A stretch of DNA of 64,000 nucleotides from JBCBSK01 sp965250105 (GCA_965250105.1 OZ252290.1:3286001-3350000), one strand, 5' to 3'; shown: positions 18,168 through 27,507, counted from the stretch's first letter. Program-made: numbers and translations. The notes: generated by a model not told the origin, from the sequence alone.

Positions 18168-18644
18168 ATGAAGAAAAATATGCGTGATACCCTTCGATCC
18201 GAATGCATGGATTTGGACAGGATCGACGCCGCGATTCTTCGCGAGCTGTGCGCGGACGCCCGCATTCCCCGCGCGGAATTGTCCCGCCGCGTGGGCCTGT
18301 CGGCACCGAGCGTCGCGGATCGAGTGAGGCGTCTTGAGAATGCTGGCGTCATCACGGGCTACGGCGCGCGTATCGACCCCGCGCGCCTGGGCTATGGCCT
18401 GACAGTCTTGATCCGGGCGCGGCCCTTGCCGGGCGAGATGGGCAATATGATCGATGCGATACGGGAGACGCCACAGATCGTCGCCTGCGACCGTGTGTCT
18501 GGAGATGACTGCTTCGTCGCTAGGGCCCATGTCCGTGATGTCGCGGAGTTGGAGGCCGTGATCGACCGGATCGTGCCTTTTGGGGCAACCAACTCGTCCA
18601 TCGTGCAGTCGTCGCCTGTCGCAGAACGACTGGTCGAGCTTTGA
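18168..18644 (+). CDS. Lrp/AsnC family transcriptional regulator
   Basis: A 158-residue regulator. The N-terminal winged helix spans about 15-65 (LDRIDAAILRELCADARIPRAELSRRVGLSAPSVADRVRRLE), and the C-terminal RAM ligand domain spans about 80-150. Start could be the ATG at 18168 or at 18207 (MDLDRID), which matches the usual Lrp beginning better; 18168 is kept because no ribosome site decides between them. It is divergent from the EamA exporter, so it probably controls that gene in response to an amino acid. The promoter region between them is A/T-rich. A full ABC-tail repeat lies 99 bases after its stop, marking the edge of this inserted pair. Confidence 0.9.
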   Translation: MKKNMRDTLRSECMDLDRIDAAILRELCADARIPRAELSRRVGLSAPSVADRVRRLENAGVITGYGARIDPARLGYGLTVLIRARPLPGEMGNMIDAIRETPQIVACDRVSGDDCFVARAHVRDVAELEAVIDRIVPFGATNSSIVQSSPVAERLVEL

Positions 18645-18742
18645 CGCTTAGTGAAAGCAATCAATCGCCGCTGGGGCACCGAGCGCGGTTTGGCCTCAAA
18701 GCAGCGATCCACCTCCGCTACTCGGGGGGCGGCTGTTGGAGG

Positions 18743-18817
18743 GGCGGCCGAGGCCGCCGAACGCCTGCGCCAAGCGGTCGAGGACGATGACCAGGGCTAT
18801 TTGGATGTGGGCTTGCG
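18743..18817 (+). repeat. Third copy of the ABC gene 3' end (75 bases, 96% identical)
   Basis: All 75 bases align to 15065-15139 with 3 differences (G to A, C to T and A to G). Read in the ABC frame it ends DVGLRQG-stop (TGA at 18825-18827), so it carries its own intact terminus. Upstream of 18743 the similarity stops abruptly. Confidence 0.9.
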
Positions 18818-18835
18818 GCAAGGGTGAGGTTGGTC

Positions 18836-19447
18836 TTAAGCGGCTCTTTCCGTTCTCGCCAGCATGAGTGCTGCTGTTGCCATCAGGCCGGCAGACGCGC
18901 GGTTGATCATCCGCCGTCGCAATGGCGTTAAAGCGTGAGCGCCAACTAAAGTGCCTGCAGAAACCCATAGAAGCGCGGCAACCCCTTCGACGAGCAGATA
19001 GAGCGCGCCTAAAGCGAAAAGCTGCGGCATCAGCGGCGCGCCATCATTGACGAACTGCGGAAGGAACGCGGTCAGCAAGAGATAGGCCTTCGGATTGCCC
19101 ATCAAAGTCAGGAACTCGCGGCGCATGAGGGTCGAGACTTCGGGAGCTCTGATCTCCGTGACCACGTCCGCCGTCCAGAACTGCCATGCGAGATAGAGCA
19201 GATACGCAACGCCAACCCATTTCAGCGCGACGAATGCGATCTCAGAGGTTCGCAGCAGGACATCAAGGCCCATCGACACTAGGATAACAAGCACCGCCCA
19301 CGCCGCGAGGCGACCGAATATGCTCTTGGCGGTCCGGAGCCACCCGACTTTGGTCGCAGAAACGAAGGCCAGCAGGTTATTGGCACCTGGGGATGCCCCA
19401 AGAAGCAGCGCGGCTGGAAGGAAGATGAAGAGTTGTTCCAATGTCAT
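18836..19447 (-). CDS. LysE/RhtB family amino acid exporter
   Basis: A 203-residue inner-membrane exporter with about six transmembrane helices. Family features: FLPAALLLGASPGANNLLAF near the N-terminus, where the LysE superfamily has its PGP/PGA turn, and REFLTLMGNPKAYLLLTAFLPQFV near 110-135. The ATG at 19447 follows AAGGATTGCAG, a proper ribosome site; the in-frame TTG six bases upstream is less likely. Its 3' end abuts the third ABC-tail repeat. It probably exports an amino acid or analogue such as homoserine or lysine; specificity cannot be told. A second, damaged LysE-type gene lies 2 kb upstream of its start. Confidence 0.9.
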   Translation of the reverse strand: MTLEQLFIFLPAALLLGASPGANNLLAFVSATKVGWLRTAKSIFGRLAAWAVLVILVSMGLDVLLRTSEIAFVALKWVGVAYLLYLAWQFWTADVVTEIRAPEVSTLMRREFLTLMGNPKAYLLLTAFLPQFVNDGAPLMPQLFALGALYLLVEGVAALLWVSAGTLVGAHALTPLRRRMINRASAGLMATAALMLARTERAA

Positions 19448-19562
19448 CTGCAATCCTTGTCGCTACAAGCCTAGAATACAGAGCGCGACATTCCAATAGC
19501 ATCATCTTGGTCGAAAGGCCCGCACGCATGCATGGCGCAGCTTCTGGACGTCGGTCGTCGAG

Positions 19563-19591
19563 TTCAGGTCAAGGACTTGATTTGTCCTGAA
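19563..19591 (-). terminator. Hairpin after the mechanosensitive channel gene
   Basis: Inverted repeat with arms TTCAGG and CCTGAA, extended by CAA/TTG across one mismatch. It lies 13 bases past the stop of the MscS-type gene on its strand. No T run follows, so termination by this hairpin alone is doubtful. Confidence 0.35.
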
Positions 19592-19603
19592 CGGATAGAC
19601 AGA

Positions 19604-21184
19604 TCAGCTGCTGCGCGCTTCGCCAGAGCTTTCCGCACCACCGTCGTCGCCGCTTCGATAATCAGGAGCACCCTCCGCACGGCCCATGCCATGCGCCGGC
19701 CCGGCGATGTTCGGCGTCGCGACCAGTGGCTCGGGCGCATCGGCGCTGGACACATGCAGGTGCATGTCGGTTTGCGGGAAGGGAATGGAGATTCCCGCCG
19801 CATCGAAACCTTCTTTGACCAACCGTGTCAGATCCCAATACACGGTCCAGTAGTCGGCCCGCTTGACCCAGGGGCGAACCACGAAGTTGACCGAGCTGTC
19901 GGCCAATTCGTTTACCCGGATCACCGGAGCAGGATCGGCCAGCACCATGGGATGGGCATCGACGATCTCCTCCAGGACACGCTGGGCATGTTCGATGCTG
20001 TCGCTGTAACCGATACCAAAGACCAGATCGACACGTCGCGTATCGCTCGCCGTGACATTGGTGATGATGTCGCCCCAAACCTTGCTGTTGGGGATGACGA
20101 TCACCTGGTTGTCGGGTGTCGTGACGGTGGTCGACACGATCGAGACGGAGTCAATGGTGCCGCTGACGCCGGCAACCTCGACATAGTCGCCGATGTCGAA
20201 AGGCCGGTTGGTCATGATCATCAGGCCGGCCGCGAGATTGCCCAAGGTGTCCTGCATGGCGAAGGCGAGGATGAAGGCCGCCCCGCCGACCAGCGCGAAG
20301 AGCGGCGTGATGTTCACGCCCAAGGCGCCGAGAACCAACATCAGACCAAAGGCGAGCGTCAGCCAATAGACGATCATGGCGAGAAAGGTCTGCAGCAGCA
20401 GCGACATGTTCGGCACATTTCGGAAAGTCCGCCGCGCTATCCCGCGTACCAGATGCGCCGCGATCAGGAGGCCAACAAAGGACGCCGCGAAGATCGCGAT
20501 GCTTCTTAGGAGCGCCAGGCCACCTTCGTCGCTTTGCATCCAGTCGATTGCGTGGGCGACCAGCGTGCGCCAGTCTGCGGCTTGTGTCTCCTGAACGATG
20601 ATGGCGTTGCGATAGGCGCGATAGGTGGCGATCCTATCCGGGTCGCCACCCTTCAACTCAAAGCTGTTTACAATGGCACTTAAATTGGAAAACCCGCGTG
20701 CGCGTTCCCGGCTGAGGGCGTTCAGGCGGTCGCGCGACACCGGTTCGCCGCCGTCGGCCTCGGCCTCCCGGATCGCCAGTTCTTCGGCGACCACGGCCGC
20801 CGTCATGCCTTGAACGATGATCATCCAGGCATCGGCCAGCTCACCCAGTTCATCGACGGTCAAGGGCAGAACGCGCAGGTCCAGTTCATCGGGCGCCAGC
20901 GCGGGATCGGTGAGGATCGCGCGCGCTTCCTCGGCGCTCAAGGCTTCGGCGGGCTGGTCCAAAGCGCCTTCGGCTTCTGTAACGTCGGACACATCCTGGA
21001 TGGCCCGGGCGGCTTCATCGGCCGCCTGGTCGGGGGCGCCGTCAGTGGCTTCTTCGCCATTTCCGGCGGTCTGTTCGGCGGCGTTTTCCGTGGTTTGCGC
21101 TGTCACCGATGGCGTGGCGAAAACGAAGACCATCATCAGGGCAACCAAGAAGAGCGATGCTCCGAGACCCCATCTCATTGCCAT
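19604..21184 (-). CDS. MscS-type mechanosensitive ion channel
   Basis: A 526-residue inner-membrane channel that should open on membrane tension to release solutes. A signal-like helix (about 8-28) is followed by an acidic Ala/Glu/Asp-rich stretch and a helical periplasmic region to about 200. Transmembrane helices occupy about 215-320. The MscS pore and beta domain follow: AFILAFAMQDTLGNLAAGLMIMTNRPFDIGDYVEVAGVSGTIDSVSIVSTTVTTPDNQVIVIPNSKVWGD is split here only for description. The Gln/Asn-Leu-Ala-Gly pore pattern is clear. The C-terminal tail after PFPQTDMHLHV is disordered. ATG codons at 21184 and 21178 are both possible. It stands alone; the 266 bases upstream of it show nothing I recognise. 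Confidence 0.92.
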   Translation of the reverse strand: MAMRWGLGASLFLVALMMVFVFATPSVTAQTTENAAEQTAGNGEEATDGAPDQAADEAARAIQDVSDVTEAEGALDQPAEALSAEEARAILTDPALAPDELDLRVLPLTVDELGELADAWMIIVQGMTAAVVAEELAIREAEADGGEPVSRDRLNALSRERARGFSNLSAIVNSFELKGGDPDRIATYRAYRNAIIVQETQAADWRTLVAHAIDWMQSDEGGLALLRSIAIFAASFVGLLIAAHLVRGIARRTFRNVPNMSLLLQTFLAMIVYWLTLAFGLMLVLGALGVNITPLFALVGGAAFILAFAMQDTLGNLAAGLMIMTNRPFDIGDYVEVAGVSGTIDSVSIVSTTVTTPDNQVIVIPNSKVWGDIITNVTASDTRRVDLVFGIGYSDSIEHAQRVLEEIVDAHPMVLADPAPVIRVNELADSSVNFVVRPWVKRADYWTVYWDLTRLVKEGFDAAGISIPFPQTDMHLHVSSADAPEPLVATPNIAGPAHGMGRAEGAPDYRSGDDGGAESSGEARSS

Positions 21185-21450
21185 GTCTCACCCGTTGATC
21201 CTGTGATTGAGCTTCCGCGGTCGTTCCAACGTTTCAGCTCGGGAACTGGAATCGCGGATCCGTTGCATCTTTTGGTCTTCACGGACCATTCGTCAACGCC
21301 ATTTGGCTGAAGCTTCCATCCGCCGGCGGCGACGCGGCTATTCGAGGTCGGGGTTGCACACGAGCGGTCCGAACCTGCGTCGTCACCAAAGGCGTGGCAT
21401 TTCAAGACGATTGCGCACCGTATCTGCGCTGGTCACGGCGCATCGATGCC

Positions 21451-22136
21451 CTAAGCGTTGCGCGTCCCAAGCAGGAACCTGACGGGTGCTACGAGCATCC
21501 ATGCGCCGACGCCGAGCATCGTTCCGCCCGCCAGGTTGCCGCCCCAGAAAGACAGGTTCCGCGAGCCGAAACGCCGGACAATCTGTGTCTTGATGATGAT
21601 GGCGCCCAGGGCCAGAGCGGTCAGACAGACCAGGCCGTTGAGATACAGGAAAAAGCCGAGGACCAGGATCTGCGTGCTGATATTGCCCTTCTCGACCGCC
21701 ACGAACTGGGGCAGGAACGATGTCAGGAGAACGATGATCTTCGGATTTCCAAGCGTGGTGAGCAGCCCCTGGAGGTAAGCCGCCGCGAGCGGCTCCGCTT
21801 AGGATGCCACGGCGTGACTGGCGCCCGCATCGTGGCGCCGGCGCGCGGCGATGGCAGCGCGAGCATCCGGTAGCCGATATAGATCAGATAGACCGCGCCG
21901 GCCGCCCGGACCGCCATCCAGATGGCCGGCGACAGGTCATTGACGATATCCAGGCCGAACGCGATCGCGGGCACGAGGATGGCGCCCGCCGAGACGACGC
22001 CCAGGGTCGCGGCGAAAGCATGGCCCATCCCCTGGGCGGTCGCCCGCGAGACCACGACGATGCTGTCGGGGCCCGGCGTCAGGAACATCAGCGCATGGAT
22101 CCCGACCATCAACAGAACCAGGTTGCAATCCATCAT
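21451..22136 (-). pseudogene. LysE/RhtB family exporter, broken by a frameshift
   Basis: The first part (from ATG 22136) encodes a normal LysE N-terminus: LMFLTPGPDSIVVVSRATAQG with the PGP motif, then transmembrane helices up to GYRMLALPSPRAG. After about 21850 that frame degenerates into an Arg/Ser-rich tail ending at 21723. The family sequence resumes in another frame from about 21798: AAAYLQGLLTTLGNPKIIVLLTSFLPQFV, then VEKGNISTQ and two more helices to the stop at 21451. A TAA at 21799-21801 in the second frame shows the break lies between roughly 21850 and 21798. One indel would restore a protein of about 225 residues. It is either a recent pseudogene or a sequencing error. Confidence 0.82.
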
Positions 22137-22187
22137 GCCCCTCCGTCATGCCCCATATGCCGAACCGGTCCCCGCCCGTATCGGACG

Positions 22188-22372
22188 CTAGAGTTATTCC
22201 CGTTCAAGCGGATGCGCTTGGCGGGCGTTCGTCTTCGTCCGTCATGACCCCCGAGCCTGTCCCGGAGGAGTAGGGCCGCGAGGCACCGAGCCTGCCGTGG
22301 CCGATTGCCGGAACAGGTCCGGCAATGGCTTGCCAGGAGGCAGATGATTCAACCCAACAGAGAGAAGCCTAG
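22188..22372. repeat. Dispersed intergenic repeat, copy 1 (CTAG-ended)
   Basis: A 185-base element that begins and ends with CTAG. It shares with 49081-49233 the segments GTTCAAGCGG near the left end, GCCTGTCCCGG/GCTTGTCCCGG in the middle, a hairpin TTGCCGGA-n5-TCCGGCAA followed by AATGG, and an AACAGA segment near the right end. The terminal CTAG at 22369-22372 contains the stop codon of exoD read on the minus strand. No coding potential. Probably a non-autonomous repeat of MITE or REP type. Confidence 0.75.
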
Positions 22373-22974
22373 AGCAAGAACAGGATGACGGCGCCGACCA
22401 CGGCGCATACGCCGATCCCGGCCATGAGCGCGGCCAGGCCGTCGCGGGCGATCAGGGCGAGCGTGACGATCAGGACGATGGATGCGAGCGTCGTGCCGGC
22501 GAAGGGGACGATCTCCATGAACGGCATCAACAGGCCGAACGCCAGGCAGATCGACAAAAGGACCGTCCGCATCGGCCCGCGCGTCAGCCAGACCCAGCGC
22601 CGGCGCAATGCCGTTTCGACCGCGCCGGCGACGCGGTCGGCGCCCTTGATGCCCGTGCGCAGGCGCTTGTGGGGAATTCGCCGCCGCCGCAGCGCCGCGG
22701 GCAGCCAGACGGTGCGGCGATTGAACAGGAGCTGTCCCGACAGAAGCGCGATCGACAGCCCGCAGGCAGCCGTGACGAAAGGGATCCCCGACAGCGGGCT
22801 GACCGCCACGCAGGCGATCGCCATGAGCAGATAGAGCGGCCCGAGATGACCCAGCCGGTCGGCGACATCGCCGACCGATACCGAGTCGGCAACCATCCCC
22901 CGGTCCAGCCGGTTGGCGGCCCGACCCAGAGCGCGGCTGCGGTAAGGGCGCGATCCGCCGGCGTCGTCCGTCAT
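22369..22974 (-). CDS. exoD: ExoD-like exopolysaccharide synthesis protein
   Basis: A 201-residue integral membrane protein of the ExoD family, named from a Sinorhizobium gene needed for normal exopolysaccharide; biochemical role unknown. Family blocks: VSVGDVADRLGHLGPLYLLMAIACVAVSPL beginning near 29, then IPFVTAACGLSIALLSGQLLF and RRTVWLPAALRRRRIP, with a C-terminal hydrophobic region ending in VILFLL. About five transmembrane helices. The ATG at 22974 begins the family domain; the frame remains open to 23130 but overlaps the RND pump gene there. The stop codon lies inside the terminal CTAG of a dispersed repeat. It follows the RND operon on the same strand, 79 bases after the pump's stop. 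Confidence 0.85.
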   Translation of the reverse strand: MTDDAGGSRPYRSRALGRAANRLDRGMVADSVSVGDVADRLGHLGPLYLLMAIACVAVSPLSGIPFVTAACGLSIALLSGQLLFNRRTVWLPAALRRRRIPHKRLRTGIKGADRVAGAVETALRRRWVWLTRGPMRTVLLSICLAFGLLMPFMEIVPFAGTTLASIVLIVTLALIARDGLAALMAGIGVCAVVGAVILFLL

Positions 22975-23053
22975 CGCGCCGGCCGGACATGCCGCCGGTC
23001 GCGCGCGACCCCGTCGCCGTGGCCGGCGAGATGGAGGCCCGGTTCGCGCGCCA

Positions 23054-26000
23054 TCATTCAGCCGCTTCGGCGGGCACCGGCCCCGGGTCGCGCGGCTTGC
23101 GCTTGCGCTTCGGCTTGGCCGGCGCGTCATTGGCGCCGGGCTTGGGAGCCGTCGGGTCCTCGGTCTTGCCTTCCGGCGTCGCCGCGCCGCCGCGCTTCAG
23201 GCGCCTTTTCTCGCGGAACGCCTGCCAGCGCTCGCGATAGACCGCCGGCATCGCCACCATGGTCGGCACGAAGACCAGCGTGATCAGTGTCGCGAAGGCG
23301 AGGCCGAAGATCACCGCGGTCGACAGCTGCACCCACCAGACCGAGGTGATCCCGCCGACATTGATCACCGGCCGCATGGTCTCCGGATCGAAGAAGTTCA
23401 CATTGATCTGGGTGGCCATCGGGATCAGGCCCATGATCGTGGTGAAGGTCGTCAGGAAGATCGGCCTGAGGCGCTGGGCGGCGGTCTTGAGGATCGCCTC
23501 GATGGTCGGCACGCCGAGTTCGCGGTTGAGCCGGTTGAAGGTGTCGAGCAGCACGATGGCGTTGTTCACCACGATGCCGGCGAGCGCGACGATGCCGGTG
23601 CCCGTCATGATGATCGAAAAGCGCTGGCCGGTGACCATCATGCCGATCAGCACGCCGCAGACCGCCAGAACCACGGTCGACAGCGTCAGGATCGCCTGGG
23701 CGAAGCTGTTGAATTGGGTCACCAGGATCACGAACATCAGAAACAGCGCGCCGACGGCCGCCATCTGCAGGAAGGCGCCCGATTCGCGTTGTTCCTCGTC
23801 GGCGCCGCGAAACCGGAAACCGATGCCGTCGGACCAAGTCTCGCCGTCGAGCCATTCGGTCAACTCGCGGACCTTATCGTCGGCCAGGACGCCCGGCATG
23901 ACATTGGCCTTGACCTGCATCGAGAACCGGCCGTTCTGGCGGGTGATCGACGACACCTTCTGCTGCGGCGTGCGCTCGATGAAATTGGCCAGCGGCACGA
24001 GCCCGTTCTCGGTCGGGATGCGCAGGCCGTCGAGCCGGTCGAGCGCCCGCTCTTCTTCCGGCAGCCGCACGCGGATGTCGATCTCGTCCTCGGAATCGTC
24101 GGGCCGGTAGCTGCCGACCATGACGCCATTGGTGACGAGCTGGATCATCGCACCGACGGACACGACATCGGTGCCGAAGCGCCCGGCCTCCTCGCGGTCG
24201 ACCGCGACCTGCCATTCGATGCCGGGCAGCGGTCGCGTGTCCTCGATGTCGCGCAGGCCCGTCATGGTGTTCTCGACGAAATCGGCGACGCGCCCGGTCG
24301 CGACCAGGACCTCGTCATAGGTCGGCGCGGTGATTTCGAGGCGGACATCCTTGCCGGTCGGTGGACCGCCCTCGATCTCGCGGATCTCGACATTGATGCC
24401 GGCGAGATCGGCGGTGCGCTGGCGGATCTCGTCGAAGATCACCGCCGCCTTGCGGCGGCAGCAGAAATCGTCGAGTTCGATGGTGATCTGGCCGATGGTA
24501 TCGACCGGCTTGTCCTCCACATCGCCGAGCCCGCCGCCGCCTGTCGAGCTACCGGCGCTGACCAGCGTGTTCTCGATGCCGGGGATCTGGAGCAGTTCGT
24601 CCTCGACCTCGGCGACGAGATCGCGCATCTCGGTGGCGGCCAGGTTGCCGCGCGCGGCCACCAGGACGACGGCGCGGTCGGGCTCCTCCTCGACGAAGAA
24701 CTCGACGCCGTTATTGTATTTCCCATAGGCGTCGAAGATCAGGAACATCGACACCGCCGTCACCGCCAGGACCTTGGCGGGATGGCGGATCACGACATTG
24801 AGGAAGCGCAGATAGATGCCGGTGACGCCGTGGAACTCGTCGAGGTTCAGCTTGTGGGTGCCCGACAGGTTGCGTGCCGCCTCGACGTCCTTGGCGGATG
24901 CCGTCGTGCCGCCGATCAGCCCGCCGATGACGGGCAGGAAGACCATGGCCGTCAGAAGGGCGGCGGTCAGCACGATGACCACCATGATCGGCAGATAGCT
25001 CATGAACTCGCCGGGCACGCCGGGCCACAAAAGCATGGGCAGGAAGGCGGCGAGCGTCGTCGCGGTCGAGGCGGTGATCGGCCAGAACATGCGCTGGGCG
25101 GCGGCGATATAGGCTTCGTGCCGCTTCAGCCCCTCGGCCATCTTGCGGTCGGCGTATTCGACGATGACGATCGCGCCGTCGACCAGCATGCCGACCGTCA
25201 GCACCAGGCCGAACAGCACCATGATGTTCACATTGATGCCGGCCAGCGCGAGGATCAGGAAGCCGATCAGGAAACTCGTCGGGATGGCGAAACCGACCAT
25301 CAGGGCGGCGCGCGGGCCGAGGGCGGCGATGATGACGATCATCACAAGCGCGATGGCCGTGAAGATCGACGCCTGGAGCGAGCCGAGCACCTCGAAGATA
25401 TAGCTCGATTCATCGAGCACATAGTCGATCTGGATGGCGTCGGGCCAGTCGCGCGAATAGGCGGCGACGGCGTCGCGGACCGCCAGATTGTTCTCGACGA
25501 TGTTCTCGCCGAGCCGCTTGACCACTTCGATGGCGATCGCCGGCTTGCCGTTCAGCCGGGCGAAGCTCGTGGCGTCCTTGAAGGTGCGGCGGATATCGGC
25601 GACATCGGCCAGCGTCACCACTCCGTCGCCCGACACCTTGACCGGCAGGGTGAAGATGTCGGCACGGGTTTCGAACAGGCCCGGCACCTTGATGTTGAAC
25701 GAGCCTTCCCCGGTGTCGAGCGAGCCGGCGGCGACGAGCTGGTTGTTGTTGGTGACGGCGGCCAGAAGGTCGCGCTGGGTCAGGCCGTAGCTCTGCAGCT
25801 TGGTCTGGTCGATGACGATTTCGAGCAGTTCCTCGCGCTCGCCGGAGAGATTGGCCTCGAGCACCGTGGGCACGCCCTCGATCTCGTCCTTCAGGCGGCG
25901 GGCATGCTGATAGAGCGTCCGCTCGGGCACATCGCCCGACAGGACCACGACGATGGTGGGGATCAGCGAGAAATTGGTCTCGAAGATCGTTGGTTCGTCG

Positions 26001-26371
26001 GCCTCTTCGGGTAGTTCGGCGGTGGCCTGGTCGACCTTGGCGCGCACATCGGCGAGCGCCGCGTCCTTGTCGAAATCGACGTCGAATTCAAGCGTGATGC
26101 CGGCATGGCCCTCGCTGGCGATGCCGGTGATCTCCTTGAGCCCGTCGAGCCCGCGCAGCTGGGTTTCGAGCGGGCGCACCAGAAGGCGCTCGGAATCCTC
26201 CGGCGAGATGCCCTGCTGCGACACCGATACATAGAAGACCGGGACATCGATGTCCGGATTGGCCTCCTTGGGGATGGTGATATAGGAGATGATCCCCGCG
26301 ACCACCATCGCGAACAGCACCGTCAGGACGGCCCGCGGCCTGTTGAGAACGGAAGCGAGCGCGCCGGTCAC
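23054..26371 (-). CDS. RND-family efflux pump permease (AcrB/HAE1-like)
   Basis: A 1105-residue inner-membrane proton-driven exporter. It has the usual twelve-helix layout with two large periplasmic loops: helix 1 at about 13-32 (VLTVLFAMVVAGIISYITIPKE), helices 2-6 at about 330-520 (including the proton-relay region GLVLTVGMLVDGAIVIVEYADRK with its Asp), and the second half at about 540-1060 (GIVALAGIVVNNAIVLLDTFNRL). The C-terminal 60 residues are an unusual Lys/Arg/Pro-rich cytoplasmic tail (APAKPKRKRKPRDPGP). The start ATG overlaps the stop of the adaptor gene by ATGA (26368-26371). No outer-membrane channel gene is present in the cluster, so it must borrow one. Substrates unknown; likely toxic organics. 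Confidence 0.94.
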   Translation of the reverse strand: MTGALASVLNRPRAVLTVLFAMVVAGIISYITIPKEANPDIDVPVFYVSVSQQGISPEDSERLLVRPLETQLRGLDGLKEITGIASEGHAGITLEFDVDFDKDAALADVRAKVDQATAELPEEADEPTIFETNFSLIPTIVVVLSGDVPERTLYQHARRLKDEIEGVPTVLEANLSGEREELLEIVIDQTKLQSYGLTQRDLLAAVTNNNQLVAAGSLDTGEGSFNIKVPGLFETRADIFTLPVKVSGDGVVTLADVADIRRTFKDATSFARLNGKPAIAIEVVKRLGENIVENNLAVRDAVAAYSRDWPDAIQIDYVLDESSYIFEVLGSLQASIFTAIALVMIVIIAALGPRAALMVGFAIPTSFLIGFLILALAGINVNIMVLFGLVLTVGMLVDGAIVIVEYADRKMAEGLKRHEAYIAAAQRMFWPITASTATTLAAFLPMLLWPGVPGEFMSYLPIMVVIVLTAALLTAMVFLPVIGGLIGGTTASAKDVEAARNLSGTHKLNLDEFHGVTGIYLRFLNVVIRHPAKVLAVTAVSMFLIFDAYGKYNNGVEFFVEEEPDRAVVLVAARGNLAATEMRDLVAEVEDELLQIPGIENTLVSAGSSTGGGGLGDVEDKPVDTIGQITIELDDFCCRRKAAVIFDEIRQRTADLAGINVEIREIEGGPPTGKDVRLEITAPTYDEVLVATGRVADFVENTMTGLRDIEDTRPLPGIEWQVAVDREEAGRFGTDVVSVGAMIQLVTNGVMVGSYRPDDSEDEIDIRVRLPEEERALDRLDGLRIPTENGLVPLANFIERTPQQKVSSITRQNGRFSMQVKANVMPGVLADDKVRELTEWLDGETWSDGIGFRFRGADEEQRESGAFLQMAAVGALFLMFVILVTQFNSFAQAILTLSTVVLAVCGVLIGMMVTGQRFSIIMTGTGIVALAGIVVNNAIVLLDTFNRLNRELGVPTIEAILKTAAQRLRPIFLTTFTTIMGLIPMATQINVNFFDPETMRPVINVGGITSVWWVQLSTAVIFGLAFATLITLVFVPTMVAMPAVYRERWQAFREKRRLKRGGAATPEGKTEDPTAPKPGANDAPAKPKRKRKPRDPGPVPAEAAE

Positions 26372-27462
26372 GAGCCCGCTCCCGGCGATACCATGCTGAC
26401 GTCGACCGGCGTGCCGTCGGTGACATATTCACCGCCGACAACGATCAGATCGATCGCGTCGGGCAGCCCGCCGATCCACACCCCATCACGGTCGTCGGCC
26501 AACAGCGCCACCGGCAGGAAGCGGGCGACACCGTCCTCGACGATCTTGACGCCGACCTCGCCATTATCGGCCAGCGACAGCGCGCTCGGCGGCACGTAAT
26601 GAGCCTGGACCGGGGGTAGCGTCACGGTGATGCGGCTCGTCAGCCCGCTCTTGATCGCGCCATCGGCATTGTCGACGGTGACCTCGACGCGGAAGGTGCG
26701 GGTCGCCTCGTCGGCCGTCCGGGCGATGAAGCTGATCTTGCCGTTCGTTTCGCTGCCGTCGACCAGCGTCACCTTGGCATCGAGCCCTTCGGCGAGATGG
26801 CCGACCTCGCGCTCGGAGGCTTGCGTGACGATCAGCATCGGATCGGTGTCAACGACCATGGCGCAGATATCGCCGACCTGGAGATGATGCCCCGGATCGG
26901 CCGGCAGGCGCTCGACCGTGCCGTCGAAGGGCGCGCGGACCTTGGTGCGCTGGAGATCGAGCTCGGCCTGGTGCACGCCCGCGAGGGCGGCGTCGCGCGC
27001 CGCCCTCAGGGCGCGCACGCGGGTCTCGGCGGCGAAGCCGCTCTCGGCGAGTTGGGCCGCGGCGGCATAGTCGGCGTCGGCCTGTTCATATTGCGCCTGC
27101 CATTGCAGCAGCGTTGCCTCGCGGGCGCCGGGCTCGATCTGGCACAGGATGTCGCCCCGCGCGACCGCGTCACCTCGGGTCACCGCGACGCGCTCGACGA
27201 GGCCGGTCGTCTCGGCGCGCACGTCGACCATGTCCTCGGCCTCGCTGCGCCCGCGCAGCGTCACTTCGGCATAGCGGTCGCGCGCATCGACGCGCGCCAC
27301 CCGCACCGGCACGGCGGTTGCCGGCTCGGCGGTCTCCGGATCGTCCTGCGGCGCGCCGTTGTCTTGCGCGCCCTGGCCGCCGATCACGATCTCGCCTGAA
27401 TAGAGCCAGGCGCCGATGGCCAGCGTCAGCAGGACCGCAATGATGGTCGATGGTTTGAACAT
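26368..27462 (-). CDS. RND pump periplasmic adaptor (membrane fusion protein)
   Basis: A 364-residue HlyD/AcrA-type adaptor that links the inner-membrane pump to an outer-membrane channel. The N-terminal anchor lies at about 5-22 (TIIAVLLTLAIGAWLYS). A lipoyl-like half-motif (VDVRAETTGLVERVAVTRGDAVARGDILCQIEP) precedes a helical hairpin at about 115-165, followed by the second lipoyl half (VRAPFDGTVERLPADPGHHLQVGD) and beta-barrel domain. It lacks the lipobox Cys seen in AcrA, so it is held by a transmembrane segment. It lies 45 bases after a PadR regulator gene and overlaps the pump gene, forming a three-gene operon. Confidence 0.92.
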   Translation of the reverse strand: MFKPSTIIAVLLTLAIGAWLYSGEIVIGGQGAQDNGAPQDDPETAEPATAVPVRVARVDARDRYAEVTLRGRSEAEDMVDVRAETTGLVERVAVTRGDAVARGDILCQIEPGAREATLLQWQAQYEQADADYAAAAQLAESGFAAETRVRALRAARDAALAGVHQAELDLQRTKVRAPFDGTVERLPADPGHHLQVGDICAMVVDTDPMLIVTQASEREVGHLAEGLDAKVTLVDGSETNGKISFIARTADEATRTFRVEVTVDNADGAIKSGLTSRITVTLPPVQAHYVPPSALSLADNGEVGVKIVEDGVARFLPVALLADDRDGVWIGGLPDAIDLIVVGGEYVTDGTPVDVSMVSPGAGS

Positions 27463-27507
27463 GTCGTCCTCTTGCGACGCCGTGTTCGGCGATTGCGGCG
27501 AACGGGC

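Noticed and set aside
15149..22188. A complete integrative element or prophage in the accessory region
   Set aside because: The tail repeats look like integration scars, but no integrase, transposase, phage or conjugation gene is visible between them.
23714..26014. A 766-residue open frame on the plus strand across the RND pump gene
   Set aside because: Composition rich in Asp, Arg, His and Gly without any domain; the minus strand encodes a full RND permease.
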